Assembly (NCBI RefSeq): GCF_017798165.1
Contig: NZ_CP059068.1
Span: forward strand, 682,001 to 746,000
DNA length: 64,000 nt
DNA from: Rhodoferax sp. AJA081-3
Lineage (GTDB): Bacteria; Pseudomonadota; Gammaproteobacteria; Burkholderiales; Burkholderiaceae_C
Direction: 5' to 3'
The notes beneath the pieces were generated by a model. That model made no database searches. It was given only the letters and a program-made list of their open reading frames with translations, and was not told the origin of the DNA. Position numbers and translations under genes: made by a program. Below, in pieces: positions 54,888 to 63,474 of the stretch (its first letter is position 1; each line of letters opens with the position of its first letter).

Positions 54888-55115
54888 ATGCAACGCTGCT
54901 CTTCCATTTTTTTGGGGGCGATGGTCTGTCTGATCGCCGCTTGTTCCACCATGCCCGAGGAAAAAGTCAAAGTTACCGACAAAGGCGTCTCAGTGAGCGG
55001 CGCCGACAGTTTGGGTGAAGCGCAAATGGTGGCCGAAGAGGTATGCGCCAAGCGCGGCAAAGTGGCACGTTGGACCAGTGGCGACGCTGTCTATGAGTTT
55101 GAGTGTGTCGAGTAA
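54888..55115 (+). CDS. Small exported lipoprotein (75 aa)
   Basis: The protein has a lipobox LIAAC (Cys19). The mature part (STMPEEKVKVTDKGVSVSG...) contains two further cysteines, in EVCAKRGK and the terminal FECVE, which could pair. GAAGG lies upstream of the ATG. No known domain is present. Confidence 0.65.
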   Translation: MQRCSSIFLGAMVCLIAACSTMPEEKVKVTDKGVSVSGADSLGEAQMVAEEVCAKRGKVARWTSGDAVYEFECVE

Positions 55116-55165
55116 CACTACTCGTTAACAGTTTGCGCCTTTGCCCCCACTCCGCAAAACCAAAA

Positions 55166-55222
55166 ACTATCGAATCAATAGCATAGTAGCTAATGTGGAC
55201 GGGGGCTAGAGGCTCATTCGAC
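55166..55222 (+). repeat. Dispersed repeat family 1, copy J (intergenic)
   Basis: ACTATCGAATCAATAGCATAG is followed by TGGACGGGGGCTAGAGGCTCATTCG. The gap 55116-55351 holds nothing else that I can identify. Confidence 0.8.
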
Positions 55223-55351
55223 CTAAATCCATTTGGAACAGAACCTGCGATTGTGTTGTTGTGGGTAACGCCCTTCCCCCTATGGTCGGTGCTTTTACAG
55301 AGCCACGGCAAGCCCATCGAGTGCATCAGCGGGCGTTTGTACGAAGGCGCC

Positions 55352-55609
55352 TTATGCGGACCCGCAGGCGCCATACGAGCCTGACCAAAACATGCCGACC
55401 GCCACACCGCGCGCCACCGCCTCATGCTGCAAACGCCAGAGCTTGGGGTCCAGCACATGGGTAGCGACCGGTTTAAGCCAGGGGTGCGCCGACAGAACCG
55501 CGCGCGTAGGCAAACTGTCGCGCAGCCTGTCGATCCAATAGATCGGTTCTTTGGGAATTGCCTTGGCAGAACCGGCGTGATGATGATGGTGAGACTTGTG
55601 GCGGTGCAT
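55352..55609 (-). pseudogene. DUF2062-like gene remnant with frameshifted C-terminus
   Basis: From ATG at 55609 the frame encodes MHRHKSHHHHHAGS..., then AHPWLKPVATHVLDPKLWRLQHEAVARGVAVGMFWSG. This matches the start of DUF2062 membrane proteins, where VARGVAVGxFFG opens the first membrane segment. The frame then ends after 85 residues. Another frame continues as FGQARMAPAG, which suggests a one-base shift, but no full membrane domain follows. The His-rich start is a further oddity. Confidence 0.5.
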
Positions 55610-55854
55610 GGAATACCGTAAAAATTTCAACCAACCAGGCGCACGGCAATCACGGCAAACCATCCCAGTACAAAGTTAACCACCAACCCGTGGTGGGCCG
55701 GCGACTGGCATCAAAGTCCACCCGGCGCGAGAGGGAATACACGTAGCATGCAATTACGCCCCACAGCGCCACGAATCAAAGTCAGCTTTCAGGAAGACAA
55801 ATTCGATCCTGGGGCGGGGACAGTAGACTGTAGGCCACGCAAAAAACCTGCCTC

Positions 55855-56049
55855 ATGCTCAAGCGACTCTATCAACCCCGAAACCCCTTGTTCTGGATCA
55901 TGGTGGTGCTCAACGGGCTGTCGGCCCTCTTGGGATGGATTACCCACAGCTATGCACTCGGGACGGTGGCTACTTTGCTGGTGACAGTCTTCGCAGTGGG
56001 CAATGCGCTGCTGGGGAGCTTCATTGCGTGGCGTCTCATTCGTTCCTAG
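55855..56049 (+). CDS. Small two-helix membrane protein (64 aa)
   Basis: MLKRLYQPRNPLFWIMVVLNG begins a 64-residue protein with two predicted membrane helices (about 12-26 and 38-60). No family recognised. The start at 55855 lacks an obvious Shine-Dalgarno, so the gene is uncertain. The gap before it (55610-55854) shows no other gene. Confidence 0.45.
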   Translation: MLKRLYQPRNPLFWIMVVLNGLSALLGWITHSYALGTVATLLVTVFAVGNALLGSFIAWRLIRS

Positions 56050-56140
56050 GCGTGCATCGCAGTCATCCCACGGCATCACCTGGTTGCTCAGTAGAAGTCG
56101 TTGGAGTCCTTGCCCTTGCCCTGCCGCCCAGAAGCGTCTG

Positions 56141-58831
56141 CTACGCCGCCACCAGCACCCTTCCATTCACATAACCCACACACGTCAGTACATAGCCGTC
56201 TTCCACCTCGTGCGGGTCCAGCCCTGCCGTGTTGGCCATGGGGGCGTCCCCCGATACCTTGCGCACCTTGCATTCGCCACAGTCTCCGGTGCGGCAGGCG
56301 CTGGCAATTTTTACACCGGCTTGGCCCGCAATGTCCAAAATGTTTTGCTGGTCGCTACAGGCTACTTCGATGCCGGTGGTCGTAAAGCACACCGTTCCGC
56401 CGCCGGCTTCAACCGCATTGGCGGTTCCAAAACTTTCCTCATGGAAATGGCCCATAGCGAAGCCCGCGGTTTCGAATACGGCTTTGGTGCCTTCCATAAA
56501 CCCGGTGGGGCCGCAGATGTAGACCTCGCGCTCGGCAAAGTCTGGTGCCACCGTGTTGAGCATGGCGGCATCCAGGTAGCCGGTCAGTCCGCGCCACTTG
56601 TCTTTTTTGGTGCTGCGGGTCAGGCTGGTGTGTTGCACAAAGCGGGGGTTGGTGGCAGCAATGGCGTCTACTTCTGCGCCAAAAATCAGGTCTCTGGCGG
56701 TGCGGGCGCAGTGGAAATACACCACATCGGTGTCTAGTTTTTCATCGCGAATCCAGCGCGCCATCGACAGCATAGGCGTAACGCCGCTGCCTGCCGACAA
56801 GAGCAACAGCTTTTTGCGCGGCTTGGGCGCGCAGGTGAATTTGCCGTGGGGGCCGGTCATCGGCAAGGTGGCACCGGCTTTCAGGTGGTCACACAGCCAA
56901 TTGGAAACCGCACCGCCATCCACGCGCTTCACCGTCAATTCAAAGTACGCAGGCTGGGTGGGCGTAGACGACATGGTGTAGGAGCGGAACAGTTTTTTGC
57001 CAGCAATTTCAAGCTCCAACGTCACAAACTGGCCGGGCTTGTAAAGCATAGTCTGGCCGCTGTTGTCCACAAACCGGAATGCTTTGACATCGGCCGTGAT
57101 GTCCAGCACCTCGGTGCAGCGGGCCACCAGTGCGCGTTGCACGGGGTCGGGCATGGCCAACTTTTGCGCCGGAACTGCGTTTTTGTTACCCAACAAAGGC
57201 AGTTTGCCCGCCATGGTGCTGAGCCATTGGGCTTTTTCGCCCAGGAAATCCGGCAACACCTTGACCGATGCAGTGCCCAGCACCGCGGTAGCCGTCATCA
57301 CACCCGACATCATGGCCGAGGCCACCCCACAGAACAGGATGTCTTGGCCGGTTAAATACAAGCCTTTGATAGGTGTGTGGGGCTTGACCCAGCTTTGGGC
57401 GAAGCGCTCGGGCGTGTGCTCCAGCCCATACACCTGGCCTTGTGCGTAGTTGTTGAAGTGCGCGGTGGACAGCGGCGTGGAGAGTTCAAAGTAATCCACC
57501 CTGCCGCGTGCCTGCGGGGCGTGTTTGTACACATCGGCAAGTAGCTTTTCAGACAGCATGGCCTTCACATCATCGTAGTCGGCACCGCGGTTTTTCCAGG
57601 GCTTGTTGGCCCATTTTTTGAACCATTCATAAGGTGCCAATGAAATGACGTCGATGGTTGATTTGCCGGTGTAGTGGGTGTCCCACTCCGGGTCTTTGCT
57701 GGAAGGAAACGAGATGTAGTTCAGCGGCGACTCGGTCTTTGGTGTGGGAGTCGCTCGGGCCATAAACCGTGCCAGACTGGCATCGTGGTCATAGTCCTGA
57801 TAAACCCACTTATTGGCTTGCTCCAGGCCTAACTCTTTGGCGGTGCCGTGCAGGCCAACGTACAAACCCAGGTGCGCCACTGAAGGCTTCATGGCGCTGA
57901 GTTTTTCACGCAGTTTGTGGCGGGTGCCCACTGTCTCGGGCAGCAACTTGCCGTAGGTGTTGTGCACGCCCGCAGCGCTGATGACCTGCTGGCACAAAAT
58001 CTCATCGCCATTGCTCATACGCACACCAATGGCGCGGTTGCCGTCCACGAGGATTTGCTCAACCTCGGCACTCACCACCACCCTGCCCCCTGCGCGCTGA
58101 ATCACCGGCTCTATGTGCCGTGCAATTTGCGATGCGCCACCGATGGGGAAGTTGCCCCCGCCCAGGTAATGCTGCGCTACCACGGCGTGCATGGCAAAGC
58201 TGCTTTGCGCCGGTGGTAAACCGTAGTCGCCCCACTGACCGCACAACACACTGGCCAACTGGGGGTCTTGGATGAAATCGGCCATCACGGCCTTGGTAGT
58301 ACGTCCAAAGTAGTTGCTGCCCAGCTTGGCGGTAAAGGGTTGCAAGCGTGTAGGCAAGTAGCGTTGGCCCAAGTGCGAGGGCAGGCTGTTGGTCGCCGCG
58401 CGAATATGCTTCAGGTAGTCGTCAATTTGCTTGCGCCCGTTGGGAAACGACTTCAACAGTTCGTCCCGAAAGTTGGCGGCCCCAGCCACAAAGTTGTACT
58501 GCGTGTCCCGGATGATGATCTTGTCGTACACGGCGTCCATCTTGGCCCACTTGAGCTTGCCGTCGGTAATGACATCAAACACCCGGCGCAGCGGCGAGTT
58601 GGGGTTGTGCACCTCGCCGACGTAATGCACGCCCACATCCCACTCGTAGCCACGGCGCTTGAAGGAATGCGTAAAGCCGCCCGCCGTGTAATGGCGCTCT
58701 AGCACCAGCACTTTTTTCCCGGCCTTGGCCATCAGCGCCGCCGTGGTGAGACCTCCAAGGCCCGAGCCGATAACGATGGCGTCGTAGTGGGTGTCAATTT
58801 CGCTGGAAACGTATTTTTGGCCGACGATCAT
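56141..58831 (-). CDS. Three-module flavoenzyme: phytoene-desaturase/retinol-saturase-like domain + ferredoxin reductase + 2Fe-2S ferredoxin
   Basis: The 896-residue protein has three parts. Residues 1-545 form a CrtI/RetSat-type FAD oxidoreductase (DAIVIGSGLGGLTTAALMAKAG, RHYTAGGFTHSFKRRGYEWDVGVHY, LTGQDILFCGVASAMMSG). Residues about 575-800 form an FNR module (KPGQFVTLEL, RSYTMSSTP, LLLLSAGSGVTPML, VYICGPTGFM). Residues about 811-896 form a plant-type ferredoxin with Cys846, Cys851, Cys854 and Cys884. Electrons would flow from NAD(P)H through FAD and the 2Fe-2S cluster to the N-terminal flavin. The substrate is unknown. It is divergent from a MarR gene. Confidence 0.88.
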   Translation of the reverse strand: MIVGQKYVSSEIDTHYDAIVIGSGLGGLTTAALMAKAGKKVLVLERHYTAGGFTHSFKRRGYEWDVGVHYVGEVHNPNSPLRRVFDVITDGKLKWAKMDAVYDKIIIRDTQYNFVAGAANFRDELLKSFPNGRKQIDDYLKHIRAATNSLPSHLGQRYLPTRLQPFTAKLGSNYFGRTTKAVMADFIQDPQLASVLCGQWGDYGLPPAQSSFAMHAVVAQHYLGGGNFPIGGASQIARHIEPVIQRAGGRVVVSAEVEQILVDGNRAIGVRMSNGDEILCQQVISAAGVHNTYGKLLPETVGTRHKLREKLSAMKPSVAHLGLYVGLHGTAKELGLEQANKWVYQDYDHDASLARFMARATPTPKTESPLNYISFPSSKDPEWDTHYTGKSTIDVISLAPYEWFKKWANKPWKNRGADYDDVKAMLSEKLLADVYKHAPQARGRVDYFELSTPLSTAHFNNYAQGQVYGLEHTPERFAQSWVKPHTPIKGLYLTGQDILFCGVASAMMSGVMTATAVLGTASVKVLPDFLGEKAQWLSTMAGKLPLLGNKNAVPAQKLAMPDPVQRALVARCTEVLDITADVKAFRFVDNSGQTMLYKPGQFVTLELEIAGKKLFRSYTMSSTPTQPAYFELTVKRVDGGAVSNWLCDHLKAGATLPMTGPHGKFTCAPKPRKKLLLLSAGSGVTPMLSMARWIRDEKLDTDVVYFHCARTARDLIFGAEVDAIAATNPRFVQHTSLTRSTKKDKWRGLTGYLDAAMLNTVAPDFAEREVYICGPTGFMEGTKAVFETAGFAMGHFHEESFGTANAVEAGGGTVCFTTTGIEVACSDQQNILDIAGQAGVKIASACRTGDCGECKVRKVSGDAPMANTAGLDPHEVEDGYVLTCVGYVNGRVLVAA

Positions 58832-58906
58832 GGAGATTCCTTTTGGGGTGATAACGCTGCTTGCTGGCTCAAGCTACCCCATTTGTAGTAAACTTTCGTT
58901 CAGAAT

Positions 58907-58935
58907 TGAACTATTATAGTTCATAATTGAACTAT
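58907..58935. promoter_or_regulatory. Palindromic MarR-type operator overlapping both promoters
   Basis: TGAACTAT-T-ATAGTTCA (58907-58923) is a perfect 8-bp inverted repeat, followed by a further half-site AATTGAACTAT (58925-58935) that touches the MarR start codon. A perfect TATAAT for the minus strand (58918-58913) lies inside the palindrome, so binding should block the flavoenzyme promoter. Confidence 0.75.
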
Positions 58936-59403
58936 ATGCCACAAACAAAATTAGAGATTGATCCGCGAAATGCCGCCGCTACCAAAGCGTGGTTCGGTGT
59001 GGTGCGGGCCTACAACCTGTGCGACGCCACCCTGGCGACTCGCCTCGCACCCCTGGGCCTTAAGGTCGGCGAGCACGAGGTGCTGGCCAACCTGTCATTG
59101 GCGCCGGGTATGACACAACAGGCCCTGGCCACGCGGTGTTTCGTTGCCAAAAGCGGCATCAGTATGTTACTGACCCGCATGGAAGAGCGTGGCTGGCTAC
59201 GCCGCGAGGCGGATGACCGCGACCTGCGTGCCAAACGCCTGTATCTGACCAGCAGCGGCAGCGTCTTGGCGCTTCAATCTATGGCGATTCAAGATGAAAT
59301 AGTGGCCGCCATGATGTTGCCCCTGTCGCTGCAAGAGATGGCAGCAATGGCTGAACAATCAGCCCGCGTAAGCGATGCGTTGGAGAGGCTTTCGCGCACT
59401 TGA
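58936..59403 (+). CDS. MarR-family transcriptional regulator
   Basis: The 155-residue protein has the MarR winged helix: EHEVLANLSLAPGMTQQALATRCFVAKSGISMLLTRMEERGWLRREADDRDLRAKRLYLT. The start at 58936 directly abuts the operator and has no Shine-Dalgarno, so its mRNA may be leaderless. It is divergent from the three-module flavoenzyme and probably its ligand-relieved repressor. Confidence 0.88.
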   Translation: MPQTKLEIDPRNAAATKAWFGVVRAYNLCDATLATRLAPLGLKVGEHEVLANLSLAPGMTQQALATRCFVAKSGISMLLTRMEERGWLRREADDRDLRAKRLYLTSSGSVLALQSMAIQDEIVAAMMLPLSLQEMAAMAEQSARVSDALERLSRT

Positions 59404-59450
59404 GACTGGGAGGAACAGCGGTTGCGGCAACTGCGTGACCACACGGGTAG

Positions 59451-60491
59451 CTATGACGCAACGCCAACCGCTGGGCGCAAGAGCGGCACCTTGGCCTCTA
59501 TGTGGTTTAACACCATGGGCCAAATTTTTGCCTCCGCCACGCGTTGAAACACACCGAAATGCCCGACTGTTTTGCGCCCGACCGCTCGCGGGTGCAGGTG
59601 CAAGCGCTCGACCTGCCCGTTGCTCTGGCTAAAGCACGCCGCCAGTGCGTCCACCGCATCCACAGGGCCAAAAGTTTTGTCGTCGTCAATGCTCCACAGC
59701 TGCATGTGACCCCGAAACTGGTCGGGCTGGTACCAGCCGGCGCACGCCGGGTCATCGCGGAAGTATCCAGGGGACATGCCCCATCGAGACCAGTCCATGG
59801 CGGCTGCCCCGGGCAGCGCCTCGCCACCGCCCAGTGCCCAGCCTGGTAGCTTGCCAGTCAGACGCACACACAGCGGGACCCAGCGCCCAAAGAACACGCG
59901 GGTCACCTGGCGGTGCCATCCGCGCGGCCACAGCTTCCAGTACCCGAACTGCGAACCCAGGGTAATGACCGCATTGATGTGCTCAAGCCCCTGTACCAGC
60001 GGCAAGCCATTGCCGCCCAAAGAGTGCCCGACCCACAGCAATGGCAATCGCTGATCGCTTTGGGTGCTACGCGCCTTCGCACAGGCCAAGGCCCCAGAGA
60101 GGTCGTGGCGCACCCATTCCCGCATACCGGTGCGCCCATTGGCGCTGCCGCGATTGCCCATTCCGCGGTAGTCAAAACACAAAACGGCATAACCGCGCTC
60201 GGCAAGCCAGCGGGCAAAGGCGTGGTAATAGCGCTGCGGGACACCGGTGGCGGGCGCCACGACAGCCACCGCATGGGCAGCACGGTGCTGCGGCACAAAC
60301 CAGTGCCCGTGCAACGGGTGACCATCCATGGCGGCAAATTGCACCGCGCCCATGCCGACCGCCGCGTCCTGCGCGGCAGTTGCATCCTGGGCATCCTGGA
60401 ATGGCAGATGGGCATGCAGGTGCACTTGGTCGGGGGATTCCAACGTAGTCCTGTGCGTGGCAGGGGCGGCGGTAGACAAGGCAAAAGACAT
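59451..60491 (-). CDS. Alpha/beta-hydrolase family protein
   Basis: The 346-residue protein has an alpha/beta-hydrolase fold. It includes HWFVPQHRAAHAVAVVAPATGVPQRYYHAFARWL, VLCFDYRGMGNRGSA, the nucleophile elbow GHSLGGNG with Ser, and later Asp/His blocks (SIDDDKTFGPVDAVDAL, VGHFGVFQ). It is similar to YheT/S33-like hydrolases of unknown substrate. The start at 60491 is chosen for the GGAGACACT upstream. It is divergent from a LysR gene. Confidence 0.75.
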   Translation of the reverse strand: MSFALSTAAPATHRTTLESPDQVHLHAHLPFQDAQDATAAQDAAVGMGAVQFAAMDGHPLHGHWFVPQHRAAHAVAVVAPATGVPQRYYHAFARWLAERGYAVLCFDYRGMGNRGSANGRTGMREWVRHDLSGALACAKARSTQSDQRLPLLWVGHSLGGNGLPLVQGLEHINAVITLGSQFGYWKLWPRGWHRQVTRVFFGRWVPLCVRLTGKLPGWALGGGEALPGAAAMDWSRWGMSPGYFRDDPACAGWYQPDQFRGHMQLWSIDDDKTFGPVDAVDALAACFSQSNGQVERLHLHPRAVGRKTVGHFGVFQRVAEAKIWPMVLNHIEAKVPLLRPAVGVAS

Positions 60492-60580
60492 AGTGTCTCC
60501 AAACAGTTGGTTCATGTAGCTGCATGGTAGATTTGTACTATTTGTTTGACTAGACTCACTTCATTCAACACACTGTTTAC

Positions 60581-61564
60581 ATGAACTCACCAAAAGACGC
60601 ACTCGGCTTGTCAGCAACCCAGTTGCACCGCCATCGCGAAAACGCGGCTTTGGATGCCAACGCGCTGGAGTTGTTTGCCCGTGTGGTCGCTGCCGGCAGC
60701 TTTTCACGCGCGGCGCGCCAGTTGGGGTTGACGCGTGCAGCCGTCAGCCGCCGTGTGGCCGCCATGGAGCAGCTAGCCGGCCAGACGCTGCTGGCACGCA
60801 CCACCCGCTCGCTGGGTTTGACCGAGGCCGGGCGCGCGCTGGCTGCGCGGGCTCAGGTTGTGCACGAAGCAGCCAATGCGGCACGCATGGCGCTGCGAAA
60901 GGAAGGCGATGCCTTGCAGGGGCGCCTGCGCATCACCAGCATGCGCGCATTCGGCTACAGCGTGTTGTTGCCTTTGCTGGCCGAGTTTGGCCGCATTCAC
61001 CCGGGCGTAGCCATGGAGTTGATGTTTACCGAACGGCGTGTAGACCTGGTGCGCGAGGGGGTGGATGTGGCCTTTCGCATTACCCGCAAGCCCCCTGAGG
61101 ACTGTGTGGCCCAGCCGGTGCTGCGCTATCGCATTGGTGCGTACGGCGTTGCGCCGACGCCCCTGACGGGACCGCAGGCCTTGCAGCAATGGCCTTTGCT
61201 CATGCTGGAGGGCGGCGCGCAAAGCTGGCCGCTGCAGTGGCACAGCCATAGCGGCAACGCCCGCGAAACCGTGGAACTGCAGCCACACATCAGCGCCGAC
61301 AGTCTCGAAGCCCTGGTAACGCTGGCGCGGCTCGGCCAAGGGGTTGTGTTGGCACCCGACTTTTGCGTGCAGGAAGACGTGGCGGCAGGGCGTTTACACA
61401 ACCTGCTGCCCGACTGGCATTTGCCCATTACAGAGGGCGACTGTGTTCAGGCCCTGACCTTGCCCGTGCACACTGCAGGAGCCAACGCGCGCGCACTGGT
61501 GCGCTTGGTGGCGCAGCGGCTTGAGCAAATTGATAGCAACACAGTCAACAAGTACGGGGGCTAG
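60581..61564 (+). CDS. LysR-family transcriptional regulator
   Basis: The 327-residue protein has an N-terminal LysR helix-turn-helix (LELFARVVAAGSFSRAARQLGLTRAAVSRRVAAMEQ) and a substrate-binding domain. It is divergent from the alpha/beta hydrolase gene and is likely to regulate it. Its last 12 residues and its TAG stop come from a family 1 repeat copy. Confidence 0.9.
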   Translation: MNSPKDALGLSATQLHRHRENAALDANALELFARVVAAGSFSRAARQLGLTRAAVSRRVAAMEQLAGQTLLARTTRSLGLTEAGRALAARAQVVHEAANAARMALRKEGDALQGRLRITSMRAFGYSVLLPLLAEFGRIHPGVAMELMFTERRVDLVREGVDVAFRITRKPPEDCVAQPVLRYRIGAYGVAPTPLTGPQALQQWPLLMLEGGAQSWPLQWHSHSGNARETVELQPHISADSLEALVTLARLGQGVVLAPDFCVQEDVAAGRLHNLLPDWHLPITEGDCVQALTLPVHTAGANARALVRLVAQRLEQIDSNTVNKYGG

Positions 61565-61578
61565 AGCCCGATTTGGCT
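61528..61578 (+). repeat. Dispersed repeat family 1, copy K (supplies the LysR C-terminus)
   Basis: AATTGATAGCAACACAGTCAACAAG is followed by TACGGGGGCTAGAGCCCGATTTGGC. The element's own TAG (in GGGGGCTAG) is the stop codon of the LysR gene. Confidence 0.8.
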
Positions 61579-61642
61579 TCAAGCCATCTGGAACAGCTCC
61601 AGCGGCATCGGCATCACCGCGAATGGGCAACTGCCAGTTCGG

Positions 61643-62752
61643 CTACTGCGGTACCAGCTCTACCCGGCGGTTCTTGGCGCGGCCTTCTTCGCCGCTGTTG
61701 CTGGCCACCGGGGCCAGGTCGGCCACACCAAAGGCTGACAGGCGGTTGGCGGCCACGCCGTAGCTGCTGGCCAGCGCAGCGGTGACCGCCTCGGCCCTGC
61801 GTTTGGACAGGGCGATGTTGGACTCCAGCGCGCCCTGGTTGTCGGTGTGGCCCACTACGCGCAGTTTCAGGCTGGTATCACTTTGCAGCAGCTTGGCTAT
61901 CTCATCCAATGCCGGTTTGGATTCGGCCTTGAGATCGGCCTTGGCGGTGTCAAACAAGATGCCGTAGAGCGCAATGCGCCCGGTGGCGGCAATGGCTTTG
62001 GACATGTCAGACGCGCTGACGCTCACCATGTCCTGCTTGAGGGCGCCCACATCGACCACGTCCAGCGCCACATAGGCACCGCGCTGTGCTTTGTAGGTAA
62101 TGTTGGGCTTGTCCCACTGCACGGCCACCAGGTGCACATAGGTGAGCTGCCCTTGGCGCTCGCGCTGGGCCGACAGGGTTTGGATGCCGCCCATGGAGGC
62201 GCCGGTGAACACAAACTGGCTGCGGTTGGTGGCGAGCGGCGCCTTATTGAAGGTAAAGCCATTCAGGTAACCATTCCACTTGCCCAGTTTGGCGTCTTTG
62301 GTGGAGTCGTACAGCAGGGTGAAGCCCTGGGCAGTGAGCTCGGCCGCGTAGTTGCGGAACACTTCGACGCTGCTGGTCTCGCCCGGTGCCTCGTACCAGA
62401 TGCGGGTACGCCGGCCCTCGGCCACCACGGGCGGGGCGGCAAACTCGCGCTTGCCGGTGCTCAGGTTGAACCTGGCAAAACTGCTGGTGGGGATGTCGAC
62501 CGAATCAAACTGCTTCACGTCATAGGCCACGATGCTGGAGCCCGCATACCGTTTGATGGCCGGGTGGTCTTTGGCGCCGGACATATCCTGCGCCAGGGCC
62601 ACGCCACACAGCAGACTGAACCCCAGGCCCCACCCGATACGGAGTGCGTCGCGCGCTGAAAAGCGGTAGCCGCGTCGGCAGCCGGCTTGCAATGTGGGTT
62701 GAACCATAGTGTTGAATTTCCCTGGGTTGAACGTGCTAAAGCGCTGCTTCAT
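61643..62752 (-). CDS. OmpA-family outer-membrane protein (DUF4892-like N-terminus)
   Basis: The 369-residue protein has a signal peptide (GFSLLCGVALAQ; start at 62752 or at ATG 62707). An N-terminal domain of about 210 residues (IVAYDVKQFDSVDIPTSSF...) resembles DUF4892. The C-terminal OmpA peptidoglycan-binding domain contains LRVVGHTDNQGALESNIALSKRRAEAV. It anchors an envelope structure; its partner is unknown. Confidence 0.8.
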   Translation of the reverse strand: MKQRFSTFNPGKFNTMVQPTLQAGCRRGYRFSARDALRIGWGLGFSLLCGVALAQDMSGAKDHPAIKRYAGSSIVAYDVKQFDSVDIPTSSFARFNLSTGKREFAAPPVVAEGRRTRIWYEAPGETSSVEVFRNYAAELTAQGFTLLYDSTKDAKLGKWNGYLNGFTFNKAPLATNRSQFVFTGASMGGIQTLSAQRERQGQLTYVHLVAVQWDKPNITYKAQRGAYVALDVVDVGALKQDMVSVSASDMSKAIAATGRIALYGILFDTAKADLKAESKPALDEIAKLLQSDTSLKLRVVGHTDNQGALESNIALSKRRAEAVTAALASSYGVAANRLSAFGVADLAPVASNSGEEGRAKNRRVELVPQ

Positions 62753-62791
62753 TCTCTCACCATGGTCCTGGCCGACATGCGTGGCCCACGA

Positions 62792-63358
62792 TCAGCGTGC
62801 GGATAACACCAGGGTTTGGGTAAAGGGCATAGCCCCCCCTACTTCGTAGCTCAAGGTCATAGGCTGACACGACAGGATGCGCGAAGTGCCCGCACCGAAC
62901 CCCCCCGACACTGGGACGGAGATGGTTCCGAAGGAGCCGCTGACGGTGCTGGTGATGTTGTTGCTGGTCTCGGCCGTGGTCAGTACGTCGCTGCTGACCC
63001 TCCAGGTGCCGGTGACGCTGCCGGCAGTGTTGCCCGTGGCGCGTTCGCCGCTGGCGTTCATGTTGATCGTGAAGCTCGGGGTGTAGGTGTAGGTGCCGTT
63101 GGCGCGGATGTCCACAATGGCCTGGCCTGTGGTTGCGATGCTGACGAAAGCGGGCAGCGATGCCGCCGTGATTGCGCGTTGCGCCTGGTCGGCAGTCAGC
63201 AGCCATCGGCCCACCATGCACTCCTGGGTGCTAGCAAAATCGGATGGCAGCGTTGCGCCGGTGGGGGTGGTGGGGGCAGGCGCCTCGCTGCCGCCGCCAC
63301 AGGCGGCGAGCAGCACGGTCAGGGTGAGGACCGTCAGGCTGTGTGTGTAGTTCTTCAT
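62792..63358 (-). CDS. Exported lipoprotein of unknown function
   Basis: The 188-residue protein has a lipobox LLAACGGG (Cys19) and a Ser/Thr-rich linker. The body has IVDIRANGTYTYTPSFTINMN and VTGTWRVSSDVLTTAE repeats, like a lipocalin or copper-resistance-type beta domain, but I cannot name it. AAGGAGAT lies upstream. It lies 39 bp before the OmpA-like gene on the same strand and is probably cotranscribed with it. Confidence 0.6.
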   Translation of the reverse strand: MKNYTHSLTVLTLTVLLAACGGGSEAPAPTTPTGATLPSDFASTQECMVGRWLLTADQAQRAITAASLPAFVSIATTGQAIVDIRANGTYTYTPSFTINMNASGERATGNTAGSVTGTWRVSSDVLTTAETSNNITSTVSGSFGTISVPVSGGFGAGTSRILSCQPMTLSYEVGGAMPFTQTLVLSAR

Positions 63359-63474
63359 GGCATCTCCTTGGGTTACGGGGTGCACGGAGTCTAGAAGCGC
63401 ACGCCGTGGCCCAACAGTGCCGAAAGTCATGACTTGTTCCCGCCCGAACCGGCTGGACGGCAGCGCGCGGGCCC

